Of a stretch of 64,000 nucleotides of DNA, positions 9,181 through 17,841 are shown piece after piece. The notes below the pieces were generated by a model, which worked only from the letters and a program-made list of their open reading frames with translations, had not been told where the DNA came from and did not search any database. The stretch's first letter is position 1; every line of letters begins with the position of its first letter. Both the position numbers and the translations under genes were made by a program. The DNA comes from Bog-105 sp965277855 (lineage in GTDB: Bacteria > Acidobacteriota > Terriglobia > Bryobacterales > Bryobacteraceae), in assembly GCA_965277855.1 (NCBI GenBank), contig OZ255847.1:3534001-3598000 (forward strand). Reading direction: 5' to 3'.

Positions 9181-11123
9181 GGCGGTTTCGCACCCACCTC
9201 AATCACGGCCTCCGCAATTTGGCCCAGATACTTGCCATCGGCCATCACATCGGCCGCTATAGCAATACGAGAAAGCCTATTGCGAAAATCAGCGGGAATC
9301 GTGATCGAGATACTCGTCGTTGCTGTTTGACCAGCACCGATGCTGAACGTCGAAATCGCCGGAACGCAGCCCCACCTCGCAGGCAGCGCTAACACCACCT
9401 GCAGCTCAATCGAATGCTGGCGATGGTTCCGCGCCCGAATCTCAAATTGGCGTGTCTCCCCCGGCAAAACGAACGATTGATACGGATAAAGCTCCACCCA
9501 GGATGCGTCCAGTCCAATATCCGTGTCCGGATCGGCAATCAGACCGCGAATGAATGCGTCCTGCTGCTCGAGTTTCGCTTTGAAGTCACGCACCATATCG
9601 ATATCAAGCAGGAATGGCTCGCCATGCCCCGGACAAAGGATTTGCGGCTTGAATTCGATCAGGTTTTCGGCCGATTTCAAATGATCGCCGATCTTCACCC
9701 GGTTGCGATAAATCAAATTATGGCGGATCTGGAAAGGCTTAGCGGCATCGTGAAAGAACGCGTCTCCGGTGAACCCCAGCCGGACGCCGTCTATCGTCGC
9801 AAACAACGCCATTTGAAAATTCGTATGGCCTGGTGAATGGACAGCGGTGAATTCGAACTCCTCCCACCGAAAGACTTCTCTGTCGCGAATCACTCGATCC
9901 ACTCGTATCGCCTGCCCGAGCGTACAACCCAGATTGTGCCCGCCCGGGTTTTCCAGAATTCCCGCGAAGTTCTCAAAACACCAGATCTTCGTCCCATGGT
10001 GTTCCGCCAGATACGGAAACCCGTTCACGTGGTCATCATGCATGTGACTCGGAATCGCCACATCGATTGATTTCAATCCATGATTAGCTCGCAGATTTTC
10101 GATACTATGCTCGACAAACCGGAAACGATCATAAACCCCGGCAGCATCTTTGAATGCATAAAAAGAGTTCCAGCTGGGGCCGCCGTAATCGAGGAAGAGT
10201 GCTTTGCCGCTATCGCTAACGATGGCGTAAAAGCTCGACATCGTCTGGTGGTGAGCAATCACGTGAGGAGTCAATTGCCGCGCCTTATTGCCCAGACTGC
10301 CGCCCCACGATTTCCAGTATCCAAACCAGTTGCTCAGCTTCGTAACCAGATCCCGCATTCCGGGAATTGGATCGGCGATCTCAGCGCCGTGCGATGGACA
10401 AAGCACTTCTGGCGAGAGCTTGATCAGTTCCGCAAGAGAGTAAGCCGATAGATCCACTCCTTCGTGTTCTTCGTAGTAATACTGCGTGTCGTAAAGCGTC
10501 TGAACCTTTCCGGGCGAATGCATCAGATCGCCAGAAAAAGCGACTTTCTTGCCATCAATCTCGCCAATCAACGTAAGCGATCCGGGCGTATGTCCGGGCG
10601 TCGGTTGAATAAAGAACTCATGCTGCTTCCAGCGAAAACTTTCGTAGTCGCGCAGAACCGCGCTTACCGGAATATCCTGCGTGAGAGAAAAGAAATCGTT
10701 GCGAACATAATACTGGTCAAAGATCCGGCGATCGCGCCAGAAGTTCTCCGCGCCTTCGAAATACTGGCGTTCATGGACCGGCACAGCAATCGGAATGCGC
10801 TGTTCCACCGCGCGGAAATCGCCTTGCCCTTGATCGCGATGGTGATGCGTATGCAGAATCCAATCGATTGAGGAAACACCCAGTTCGGATAAATGGTCCA
10901 GAATCGCGCCCGAGCCGAAATCAATCAGCAGACCGCTTGTTCCACTCTTGATGAGGTAGACATTACAGGTGTCTTCCAGAACAAAAAGGTGATCGGAAAT
11001 TCTGCGTGGCTTGCCTGCTGGACGGAACCCCGGAGCGGATGTTCCTGATCCCACCTGCGCTGCCGCCGCCGAAGCAGCCGTGCTCTGCAAAAAAGCCCGT
11101 CGCGATGGATATCCGTTCGCCAT
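9174..11123 (-). CDS. Tat-exported protein with two tandem metallo-beta-lactamase folds
   Basis: 649 aa from the ATG at 11123. The N-terminus is a Tat signal (SRRAFLQSTAASAAAA). Two MBL-fold halves follow: the first has HTHHHRDQ, TPGHTPGSL, FSGD and CPSHGAE; the second has SHMHDDHVNG, HSPGHTNF, FTGDAFFH and CPGHGEP. The C-terminal ~90 residues resemble an Ig-like NEW3-type domain. The first half replaces the last His of HxHxDH with Gln, so the two metal sites may not be equivalent. An in-frame ATG at 11144 is possible but would overlap the divergent PIG-L start. The substrate is unknown. Confidence 0.85.
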   Translation of the reverse strand: MANGYPSRRAFLQSTAASAAAAQVGSGTSAPGFRPAGKPRRISDHLFVLEDTCNVYLIKSGTSGLLIDFGSGAILDHLSELGVSSIDWILHTHHHRDQGQGDFRAVEQRIPIAVPVHERQYFEGAENFWRDRRIFDQYYVRNDFFSLTQDIPVSAVLRDYESFRWKQHEFFIQPTPGHTPGSLTLIGEIDGKKVAFSGDLMHSPGKVQTLYDTQYYYEEHEGVDLSAYSLAELIKLSPEVLCPSHGAEIADPIPGMRDLVTKLSNWFGYWKSWGGSLGNKARQLTPHVIAHHQTMSSFYAIVSDSGKALFLDYGGPSWNSFYAFKDAAGVYDRFRFVEHSIENLRANHGLKSIDVAIPSHMHDDHVNGFPYLAEHHGTKIWCFENFAGILENPGGHNLGCTLGQAIRVDRVIRDREVFRWEEFEFTAVHSPGHTNFQMALFATIDGVRLGFTGDAFFHDAAKPFQIRHNLIYRNRVKIGDHLKSAENLIEFKPQILCPGHGEPFLLDIDMVRDFKAKLEQQDAFIRGLIADPDTDIGLDASWVELYPYQSFVLPGETRQFEIRARNHRQHSIELQVVLALPARWGCVPAISTFSIGAGQTATTSISITIPADFRNRLSRIAIAADVMADGKYLGQIAEAVIEVGAKPPQ

Positions 11124-11142
11124 TCCAGGCACAATAGTACCC

Positions 11143-12021
11143 ATGTTCCAATCCCGATTCCTGCGTAGCTTGCTGCTTATCCTGACCTCAACCAGCAGCC
11201 TGCTTGCACAAAGCGAGAAGATCCGCATCATCGCCTTTGGGGCGCATCCGGACGATTGCGACATCAGGGCCTCCGGCACGGCCGCGCTTTGGGTCAAGAT
11301 GGGCTACGCCGTCAAATTCGTGTCCGTCACAAACGGCGACGCGGGACATCAAACCATGCACGGCGACGAGTTAGCAAAACGCAGGTTGGGCGAAGCAAAA
11401 GAGTCCGCTCGCCGTCTCGGGATCGACTACGAGGTTCTAAATAATCACGACGGGCAGTTGCTGCCAACGCTCGCTGTGCGCGAACAGATCATTCGGCAAA
11501 TTAGAAGCTGGAAGGCAGATGTTGTGCTTGCTCCCCGCCCCAACGACTACCATCCCGACCACCGCTACACGGGCGTCTTAGTCCAGGATGCCGCCTATAT
11601 GGTGGTGGTTCCGAACGTCACTCCCGACTTGCCAGCGCTGCGCAAAAATCCGACTTTCTTCTACTACCAGGATCATTTCAAAAAGCCGAATCCATTCCAG
11701 CCGGATGTCGTAGTCTCGCTCGATGACGTGCTGGACAAAAAACTCGACGCCCTCGATTCGCACGTCTCGCAATTTTACGAATGGCTTCCCTGGGTGGATG
11801 GAAAGTTAGCCGAAGTGCCCAAGGATCACAGCGCGCGCAGGACGTGGCTCAAGCAGTGGATCGCCAGTGATCCTCCGCCTGCCGTTCGCAAACAGCTGGT
11901 GAAATGGTACGGCGAACAAAAAGGCAACGCCGCGAATTACTACGAAGCCTTTGAAATTTGCGAATATGGCGCTCAGCCCGATGATGCACGTATCCGTAAA
12001 CTGTTTCCGATGCTCCGCTAG
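11143..12021 (+). CDS. Secreted PIG-L family (LmbE-like) deacetylase
   Basis: 292 aa from ATG 11143, which gives a clean signal peptide (FLRSLLLILTSTSSLLAQ). The N-terminal zinc motif AHPDD and the downstream HPDH (NDYHPDHRYTG) are the metal ligands of the LmbE/PIG-L fold, which removes acetyl groups from GlcNAc-type substrates; GDAGHQ and the length also fit. Because BshC is encoded further on, a bacillithiol-type deacetylase (BshB) role crossed my mind, but the export signal argues against it. It is divergent from the MBL gene with only 19 bp between start codons. The 3' portion is duplicated as a decayed copy at 12878-13190. Confidence 0.9.
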   Translation: MFQSRFLRSLLLILTSTSSLLAQSEKIRIIAFGAHPDDCDIRASGTAALWVKMGYAVKFVSVTNGDAGHQTMHGDELAKRRLGEAKESARRLGIDYEVLNNHDGQLLPTLAVREQIIRQIRSWKADVVLAPRPNDYHPDHRYTGVLVQDAAYMVVVPNVTPDLPALRKNPTFFYYQDHFKKPNPFQPDVVVSLDDVLDKKLDALDSHVSQFYEWLPWVDGKLAEVPKDHSARRTWLKQWIASDPPPAVRKQLVKWYGEQKGNAANYYEAFEICEYGAQPDDARIRKLFPMLR

Positions 12022-12180
12022 CGAAGCCCCTCAACTAATCGGGCTCTGTTTCATGGATTGTCTGACGTGAATGCCAATTAGTTATTTCGGAGGGGGTATT
12101 CTCCTGTAACTCCGCAATCAAGCAACCATGAATGCGCGCCCCCGTCTAGACACAGGCAAATCTAAGCCCACGCAACCAAC

Positions 12181-12852
12181 TCAGGAAAGAAGCCGAGACC
12201 AGGCTGCAAAGAGCTTTCCGAGATCGTTTCGAGCGGTTTCTCGAACGAGATTGAGCCCGTAGACAAACATTAGTCGGCTTGGGTTGCAAAATCCCCCTCC
12301 TTCGCTTTTCTTACAAATCAATGGATATCCGTAATCGACAAAAAATGAATCATCTAGGACCTGACACCAATCAACCTCGGGCATTTCATTCTTCATAACT
12401 GTTCCGAAGTAAGTCGCTACATCAACGCTTAGAAGAATAGATTCATCTGTAAGTGTCTGATTAGGAATTTCAAGACCCTGCAATTCCTTGGAAAACATGC
12501 TTTCAATTGGTACAATTTCCCGCTGGGTGAAAATACGAGACTGGACCCGTTTAATAAAAAAGCTGTCAACCACTGTCAAATCTTCCGCTCTGTAAGTCGG
12601 CATCCAGGAGCCATTTCCAGAGGACCCTTTGATCGAGTTCACTAAAGCCTCTATGCGAGAAACTCGCGTCTCTAGAAACCAGCTAAAGAAGGCCTTGCAT
12701 TCGTCTCGGCTCAACCTGAGCCTGTCGACGATGCGAAATAACGGACTTGGTATCGGAATCGGCTGCACTAAGTTTTTCTGCCAGAAATTGATCATAAAGG
12801 CTATGGGGAATAAACGACCTGAAATACCTGATTGTTGAAGTGCGTTTATCAA
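12181..12852 (-). CDS. Hypothetical protein, AT-richer than its surroundings
   Basis: 223 aa, not recognised. It has no signal peptide and no clear membrane segment. It contains DECKAFFSWFLETRVSRIEAL near residue 50, and a C-terminal stretch with CKKSEGGGFCNPSRLMFVYGLNLVRETARNDLGKLF that might bind metal through its cysteines. Codon use (many A/T-ending codons) contrasts with neighbours, which suggests recent acquisition. It sits between the PIG-L gene and the decayed partial duplicate of that gene, as if the duplication event brought it in. Confidence 0.6.
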   Translation of the reverse strand: MINALQQSGISGRLFPIAFMINFWQKNLVQPIPIPSPLFRIVDRLRLSRDECKAFFSWFLETRVSRIEALVNSIKGSSGNGSWMPTYRAEDLTVVDSFFIKRVQSRIFTQREIVPIESMFSKELQGLEIPNQTLTDESILLSVDVATYFGTVMKNEMPEVDWCQVLDDSFFVDYGYPLICKKSEGGGFCNPSRLMFVYGLNLVRETARNDLGKLFAAWSRLLS

Positions 12853-12877
12853 GAGTACTGCCGCCGATTCGACCTAT

Positions 12878-13190
12878 CGCCGCCTCGGGATTGAACTAGG
12901 AGGTTCTAAATAATCAAGACGGGCAGTTGCTACCTAGACTGGCAGTTCGCGAACAGATCGTAGTCTCGTTCGATGACGTGCTGGACAAAAAACTCGACGC
13001 ACTTGATTCGCACGGCTCGCAATTTGTGAGTGGCTCCCGCCCTTCGCTGGCAGCTGGTGAAATGGTACGGCGAGCAAAAAGGCAACGCCGTGAATTACTA
13101 CGAAGCCTTCGAAATTTGCGAATACGGCGCTCAGCCCGATGATGCACGTATCCGCCAGCTGTTTCCCATGCTCCACTAGCGAAGCGCCTC
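12878..13190 (+). pseudogene. Decayed partial duplicate of the PIG-L gene
   Basis: Segments of this region are near-identical to the 3' half of the intact gene. The piece around GAGGTTCTAAATAATCA matches 11431 onward, the piece from GTAGTCTCG matches about 11708 onward, and the piece from CAGCTGGTGAAATGGTAC to the stop matches about 11890-12034. Intervening blocks are deleted, so the reading frame is broken. Homology continues a few bases past the TAG at 13177-13179. It is a relic of a tandem duplication with at least two internal deletions. Confidence 0.88.
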
Positions 13191-13197
13191 ATGTGCC

Positions 13198-13974
13198 CTA
13201 AACGCGTCGCGAGCGGCGCACCGGCCGCTTCTCGAGAAACGCCGTAATCCCCTCCTGCGCCACCGGCTCCTGCACGTTGGTACTCATCGCCTGGCTGGCC
13301 AGCGCATAAGCTCCCGCCTGGTCAAGCTCGGCCTGCTTGTAAAAGGCGTTCTTGCCAATTCCCACGACCACCCGGCTCGATTGGGCAATACGATCCGCCA
13401 GCGATCGCGTCGCGGATCGCAGATTTGCCGCCGGAACCACGTGATTCACCAGGCCCCATTCGGCAGCTGTATTTGCGTCGATTGGATCGCCGGTCAATAG
13501 CATCTCCATCGCGCGCTTTCTCCCGATCGCACGCGTTAAAGCAACCATGGGCGTCGAGCAGAACAACCCGAAACGAACCCCCGGAGTAGCGAACGACGCT
13601 TGTTCCGAAGCAATCGCCAGATCGCAAGTGGCCACCAGCTGGCACCCTGCGGCTGTCGCCAGCCCCTGCACCTCTGCAATCACCGGCTGCGGCACCGACT
13701 GGATCTTCGCCATCAGGTGAGTGCAGGCGCAAAAGATCCGCTTGTAATCGGACGGGCTCCTTTCCACCATTTCCGTCATATCGTGCCCCGAAGAAAAAAC
13801 CGGGCCTCGCGAGGCAATGATGATCACCTGCACCCCACGGTCTTGCTCCAGACGTGTTAAACACGCCAGCAGTTCGAGCGTCAGTTCCACAGAAAGTGCA
13901 TTGCGGCACTCGGGGCGATTGAGAGTAATAGTAGCGATCTTGTTATCGATGTCCGTATACAGACCTGCTTGCAT
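13198..13974 (-). CDS. Enoyl-CoA hydratase/isomerase family protein
   Basis: 258 aa crotonase-fold protein: an N-terminal ITLNRPECRNALS strand, the oxyanion-hole motifs ASRGPVFSSGHD and VQGLATAAGCQLVATCDLAIAS, and a helical C-terminal trimerisation domain. The overall pattern is close to the ECHDC3-type subgroup (SxGHD and FATPGVxxGLFCSTPMVAL), whose members often lack the usual two catalytic glutamates. True hydratase activity is therefore uncertain. It stands alone: convergent with the decayed PIG-L copy and separated from the TA locus by 69 bp. Confidence 0.9.
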   Translation of the reverse strand: MQAGLYTDIDNKIATITLNRPECRNALSVELTLELLACLTRLEQDRGVQVIIIASRGPVFSSGHDMTEMVERSPSDYKRIFCACTHLMAKIQSVPQPVIAEVQGLATAAGCQLVATCDLAIASEQASFATPGVRFGLFCSTPMVALTRAIGRKRAMEMLLTGDPIDANTAAEWGLVNHVVPAANLRSATRSLADRIAQSSRVVVGIGKNAFYKQAELDQAGAYALASQAMSTNVQEPVAQEGITAFLEKRPVRRSRRV

Positions 13975-14043
13975 GGAAGCACCTCTGCTATATTTTGCTC
14001 CAAATTTGACCCCCCGGCATCGCCTCCAGGTACTCTACCTGCA

Positions 14044-14484
14044 CTATTTCTTTAGCGCAGCCAAACTCTTACCCGCCAAGCCAACCCGGGACGCAGCAGC
14101 CAGCAAGTGACGGTCATTCGTCCAGATCTCGGTTTCGCCTGCCTCTAGCGCCGTTGCCAGATGAATAGCGTCACCGGCACGCAAAGGAACGGGCGGCGGG
14201 AGGCCTCGAACCAGCGTCGCTGTCCTGCGCAGGAGAGCATCCGTTACCGCGATCAGATTCCAGAAATCGGCCTCTACGTGGCTTCTGAAGAGATCGATTA
14301 GTTCCTGACCTTGGCTGCCTGTGAGCGATCCCTCCCGAACATGGCGGTGAAATATACAAGTGACTTCGACGAGCGCCCAGGAAGACGAACAAATATTCGC
14401 TGCCTCGCGAATCAATTTCCTTACAGCTGTCGCATCCCGTTCATTCACGTAATACTTTGCTACGTAGGCGGAATCCAGATACAT
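14044..14484 (-). CDS. vapC: PIN-domain toxin, VapC type
   Basis: 146 aa PIN-domain ribonuclease. The acidic residues expected for metal binding are present: D4 in MYLDSAYVAKYY, E41 (ALVEV), D105 in AGDAIHLATAL and a late ND pair (WTNDRHLLAAA). Toxins of this family cleave tRNA or rRNA and are held inactive by the cognate antitoxin. Its start lies 2 bp after the antitoxin stop, a standard bicistronic arrangement. Confidence 0.9.
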   Translation of the reverse strand: MYLDSAYVAKYYVNERDATAVRKLIREAANICSSSWALVEVTCIFHRHVREGSLTGSQGQELIDLFRSHVEADFWNLIAVTDALLRRTATLVRGLPPPVPLRAGDAIHLATALEAGETEIWTNDRHLLAAASRVGLAGKSLAALKK

Positions 14485-14486
14485 CG

Positions 14487-14714
14487 TCAGCGGTCTTCTT
14501 CTAGAAAACGCCCGCTGTCCCCATCTACCGAAGGAAAGCGGCGCCAGAGATCGCGCAATTCAGGCAGCCGGGATTTAGCAGGCCTTTTCGAAAGGGGACG
14601 TAGCTCCGCTACCGCCTCCCCACGCCGTTCGATAACGATCACTGTACCGTCCGCCGCCTCGCGAACCAGCTCGGAAGTGCGGATATGAAGGTCGCGGATG
14701 GAAGCACTTTTCAT
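14487..14714 (-). CDS. Phd/YefM-type antitoxin
   Basis: 75 aa. The N-terminal half (MKSASIRDLHIRTSELVREAADGTVIVIERRGEAVAELRPL) is a typical Phd DNA-binding fold, and the charged C-terminus (LPELRDLWRRFP) would wrap the PIN toxin. It should repress its own operon, with repression strengthened by toxin. A perfect palindrome immediately precedes the start codon. Confidence 0.92.
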   Translation of the reverse strand: MKSASIRDLHIRTSELVREAADGTVIVIERRGEAVAELRPLSKRPAKSRLPELRDLWRRFPSVDGDSGRFLEEDR

Positions 14715-14731
14715 GTGCTACATTGTAGCAC
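14715..14731 (-). promoter_or_regulatory. Palindromic operator overlapping the TA promoter
   Basis: The 17-bp sequence GTGCTACATTGTAGCAC is a perfect inverted repeat (8-bp arms, 1-bp centre) that ends exactly at the antitoxin start codon. On the minus strand it contains TACAAT, a good -10 box, seven bases before the ATG. That spacing suggests a leaderless or near-leaderless mRNA and an operator that would block RNA polymerase when bound by the Phd-type protein. I see no clear -35 box. Confidence 0.65.
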
Positions 14732-14865
14732 CAATCCGCCTGCCCTCGCCCACAGCTCTCCGCCGTCGCCCGGTCTTACCGTATGACACCTTGTTTCGCC
14801 CCAATATTCCGAGCCACCATGGAAAATCTCTGGCCCAACCGGCACACAGAAAGGCGTTTCGAAAT

Positions 14866-16347
14866 ATGTCAACACGAAGCAACGCAGTCCACGTCTCAAG
14901 CCTGCTCATCACCCTCGCGATGACTGCCGTCTTCGGGTCCGCTCAAACACCCGATGACACCGAACTGAGAAGCCTCCCCACCTTCACCAATGGCGTCGAC
15001 GCCTACATTTATGGCTATCCGCTACTCATGTTCGGCACCACCGGGAAGGTCGGCACCACCGTGCCGGATGCCATCACCAAACCCGGTCGCGCACCCCTCA
15101 ATCAATTCGCCAAAGAGACAAGCCTGCCCACCAGCGCCTTCAAAGACGTGGTCCTGCCAAGCACCACCACTCTTTATGCCTCGTCGTTTCTCAACCTGGC
15201 GGCCGAACCCGTCATTCTGCACATTCCGAAAATCGAAAATCGGTTCTTCCTGCTTCAGATGCTCGATGGCTGGACCAATGTCAGTCCGGAATCACCCGGT
15301 TCGCGCCTCAACAGCCAGGAAGGCGATTATGCCCTGGTTGGGCCAAACTGGAATAAGAGCCTCCCGTCCACTATCACGAACGTGATCCGTATGGACACAG
15401 ACTCGATGTGGATAATCGGCCGCTTCTACACGAACGGAACCGACGCCGACGTTCAAACCGTGGTCGACACCATCTATCCAGGTCTCACACTCACTCCGCT
15501 CAGCGCGTACGGCGACAGCTACACACCGCCGGCAAACTTGCCCGTCGAGCCATCGGTAGACACCACTACTACCCCCCTGCATCAAGTCGCCGGCATGGAT
15601 GCATGCGCCTTCTTTGGAAATCTCGCCTCTCTGATGAAATACAATCCCGCCATACTGCCCCAGGACCGCGGCCTCGTCAGGCGTCTGTCGGAGATCGGAA
15701 TTTCGAAAGGTCAGTCCTTCGACTGCACGGCGATTGATCCCAAAAAGTTGGCGGCGCTGCAGCTGGCCGTAATCACCGCCCGAACAGCTCTCCAGTTTCA
15801 ATTGCCGATATCACCGACCGCCACCTACTGGTCCATGCCCCTCAATGTCGGAACATACGGAAATCAATACCTGCTGCGAGCCGAAGTCGCCGAAAACGCT
15901 CTCGGAGCCAACAACCCGATCGATGCCGTCTATGGCTACACCATGAACGACGGCACGAACACCCAGGTCGACGGCAGCAATCATTACGTGATCCACTTCA
16001 ACGCTCCCACGAATAAGCAAAACGCAGGAGAAATCCCGCCCGTCAACCCCAAAGCCTTCTGGTCAGTCACCATCTATAACAGCGATGGCACCCTGGTAAC
16101 CAATCATGTGGTCGACTACAACGCCATCGGCGTGCCCTACGTGCAAGGTCACCATGCCTGTTTCAATTCTGACCAGTCACTCGACCTGCATCTGCAAGCC
16201 GATCCGCCGTCCGGCGCGCAGGCTTTCTGCAACTGGCTGCCAACTCCCCGCGACAAATCATTCATCGTCTTTCTGCGCATGTACTGGCCCGACCAAGCCA
16301 TACTCAACGGCCGCTGGATTCCGCCCGCCATACAGAAAGTCAACTAA
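14866..16347 (+). CDS. Secreted DUF1254/DUF1214 domain protein
   Basis: 493 aa from ATG 14866, chosen because it gives a signal peptide (VSSLLITLAMTAVFGSAQ). The N-terminal half has the DUF1254 pattern (GVDAYIYGYPLLMFGTT...NTLYASSFLNLAAEPVILHIP) and the C-terminal ~120 residues the DUF1214 pattern (FWSVTIYNSDGTLV...FCNWLPTPRDKSFIVFLRMYWP). Such proteins are extracytoplasmic and of unknown biochemical role; no enzyme activity can be claimed. No operon partner is visible. Confidence 0.9.
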   Translation: MSTRSNAVHVSSLLITLAMTAVFGSAQTPDDTELRSLPTFTNGVDAYIYGYPLLMFGTTGKVGTTVPDAITKPGRAPLNQFAKETSLPTSAFKDVVLPSTTTLYASSFLNLAAEPVILHIPKIENRFFLLQMLDGWTNVSPESPGSRLNSQEGDYALVGPNWNKSLPSTITNVIRMDTDSMWIIGRFYTNGTDADVQTVVDTIYPGLTLTPLSAYGDSYTPPANLPVEPSVDTTTTPLHQVAGMDACAFFGNLASLMKYNPAILPQDRGLVRRLSEIGISKGQSFDCTAIDPKKLAALQLAVITARTALQFQLPISPTATYWSMPLNVGTYGNQYLLRAEVAENALGANNPIDAVYGYTMNDGTNTQVDGSNHYVIHFNAPTNKQNAGEIPPVNPKAFWSVTIYNSDGTLVTNHVVDYNAIGVPYVQGHHACFNSDQSLDLHLQADPPSGAQAFCNWLPTPRDKSFIVFLRMYWPDQAILNGRWIPPAIQKVN

Positions 16348-16419
16348 CCCGCAGTAACCGTCCTGTCGAGGCCGTGTTGCCAATAGCCAGAAAACCTACT
16401 CGGGCCAACAACAAGACAC

Positions 16420-16872
16420 TCAAGGATATCTGTTCGGTTTGTTCGGTGTTATCAATCGCCTCGTGAACACTCCAACACATGTCGGGACGGCACTGCCGAG
16501 TATTGCAGTCGCCATCATCCACCAGGATGCTCGAACCACCATGAGCATGAGAATTATCCATGAGAGATTTATCGAGAGTACCCGTTGCCACGCGGCGCAG
16601 TCAGATTTGCGGATCAGTCCTGCCAAGAACAGCAATAGGCTTCCCCAAAAAACCCACGGCTCCATAAAGCTGAATCCCCCGGTAAACAGTGAGAGCACGA
16701 ACGTGAGGGCTATGGCTGCGATGCCAATACCGATGTCGATCGGATTCAAGTAACGCGTTAACACAGTACGAAAGTTGTGAAAGGCCTGTTCTCGCCTACG
16801 ATTGCCCGTGAAGCAAAGACAAAGTAGAGCACTACAAGTTAATACTACGTAAACGCCCATGTTTCGGCGCAC
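16420..16872 (-). CDS. Hypothetical small membrane protein
   Basis: 150 aa with about four hydrophobic stretches (near residues 5-20, 48-68, 72-88 and 103-125) separated by short basic loops. No recognisable family. It could be a real membrane protein or a fortuitous ORF; the clean alternation of hydrophobic segments and Arg/Lys loops favours a real gene. Its 5' end overlaps no other gene. Confidence 0.45.
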   Translation of the reverse strand: MRRNMGVYVVLTCSALLCLCFTGNRRREQAFHNFRTVLTRYLNPIDIGIGIAAIALTFVLSLFTGGFSFMEPWVFWGSLLLFLAGLIRKSDCAAWQRVLSINLSWIILMLMVVRASWWMMATAILGSAVPTCVGVFTRRLITPNKPNRYP

Positions 16873-16945
16873 TGCAGTGCGAGCTTTGTCTAAAGCCGGA
16901 CCGGGCGGGAAGGAGTCGCACGAGACAGATCAGATGCGAGACCAG

Positions 16946-17818
16946 CTAATCAAAACTACGCAGCCAGATATCGCGCACCGAGATCTTGCACGGCTGGCTT
17001 TCGATCTCGAAGCCGATGAGTCCCGGTTGATTATTAACCGAGTCTTTGTTGTCATCGATGAAAACAGCCATCAGCTGGCCGTTCATGATGTGCATCATCA
17101 CGCCGTCGCGTGCGATGATCTCGTAGTCGTTCCATTCGTTGACTCTCACATAGCCGCCGAGCGCCTGCTTGTCGCCGATGCGGGCAACGAGTCGGTTGGT
17201 TTCGCCGGGCAGCGCTTGCGTTACCTGGCCCCGATGCGCCAGGATGCCTTGCATAGTGTTTTCGGAATACCACTGGCCTGTGTACGACGCCGCCTGTGCG
17301 CGCACCGGAAACCAGAAGTCCGCCTGCGGTCCGGTCATCATAAATTTCAGGTCATAGGGCGGTTCGCCGGCGGGCTGCGCTCGTGTCCAGGGCACGCCGG
17401 TGACGCTTCGGTATTGAATGCCGCCGCCCCCTCCTTTCTCGATCTTCATCTGCAGCTTCAGATCGAAGTCGCGCGTTTTATCGCCGCGATAAACGATGTA
17501 GTTGTTGCCCTTTGGCTTGCCCTCCAGCGTTTCGCCTATCATGACGCCGCCTTCGACGCGCCAGATGTTGCGATCGGCGTCCCAGCCGCTGAAACTCTTA
17601 CCGTCGAAGATCTGCTTGTAACCCGTGTGCTCGTCAATGTCATAGGGCGCGGGTTCATGGAACTTCGGCATACCAGGCAACTTCTCGCCGTGTGGACCCG
17701 TCTGCGGCGGCTGCGCAGCGGGAGACTCCAACGCTGGCGGCACGGACTGGGAGATCAGCGTCCCTGGAAGCACCAGCAAAAAAATTCCCCAACGACTAAC
17801 CGTCAAAGTGGTCGACAC
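16946..17818 (-). CDS. Secreted DUF1080 (3-keto-disaccharide hydrolase-like) protein
   Basis: 290 aa with a signal peptide (about 1-24) followed by a proline-rich linker and a DUF1080 concanavalin-like sandwich: IFDGKSFSGWD, WRVEGGVMIGE, NNYIVYRG, GGGIQYRS and the C-terminal GLIGFEIESQPCKISVRDIWLRSF. The DUF1080 domain is annotated as a 3-keto-glucoside hydrolase-like fold. A second, different DUF1080 protein is at 24192. It is transcribed in the same direction as the kinase gene upstream, 23 bp away. Confidence 0.9.
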   Translation of the reverse strand: MSTTLTVSRWGIFLLVLPGTLISQSVPPALESPAAQPPQTGPHGEKLPGMPKFHEPAPYDIDEHTGYKQIFDGKSFSGWDADRNIWRVEGGVMIGETLEGKPKGNNYIVYRGDKTRDFDLKLQMKIEKGGGGGIQYRSVTGVPWTRAQPAGEPPYDLKFMMTGPQADFWFPVRAQAASYTGQWYSENTMQGILAHRGQVTQALPGETNRLVARIGDKQALGGYVRVNEWNDYEIIARDGVMMHIMNGQLMAVFIDDNKDSVNNQPGLIGFEIESQPCKISVRDIWLRSFD

Positions 17819-17841
17819 CGCGTAGCGCCCTCATTTCGCGT

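Noticed and set aside
11011..11142. N-terminal extension of the PIG-L protein
   Set aside because: It would be antisense to the MBL gene's Tat signal and lacks family similarity; ATG 11143 gives a proper signal peptide.
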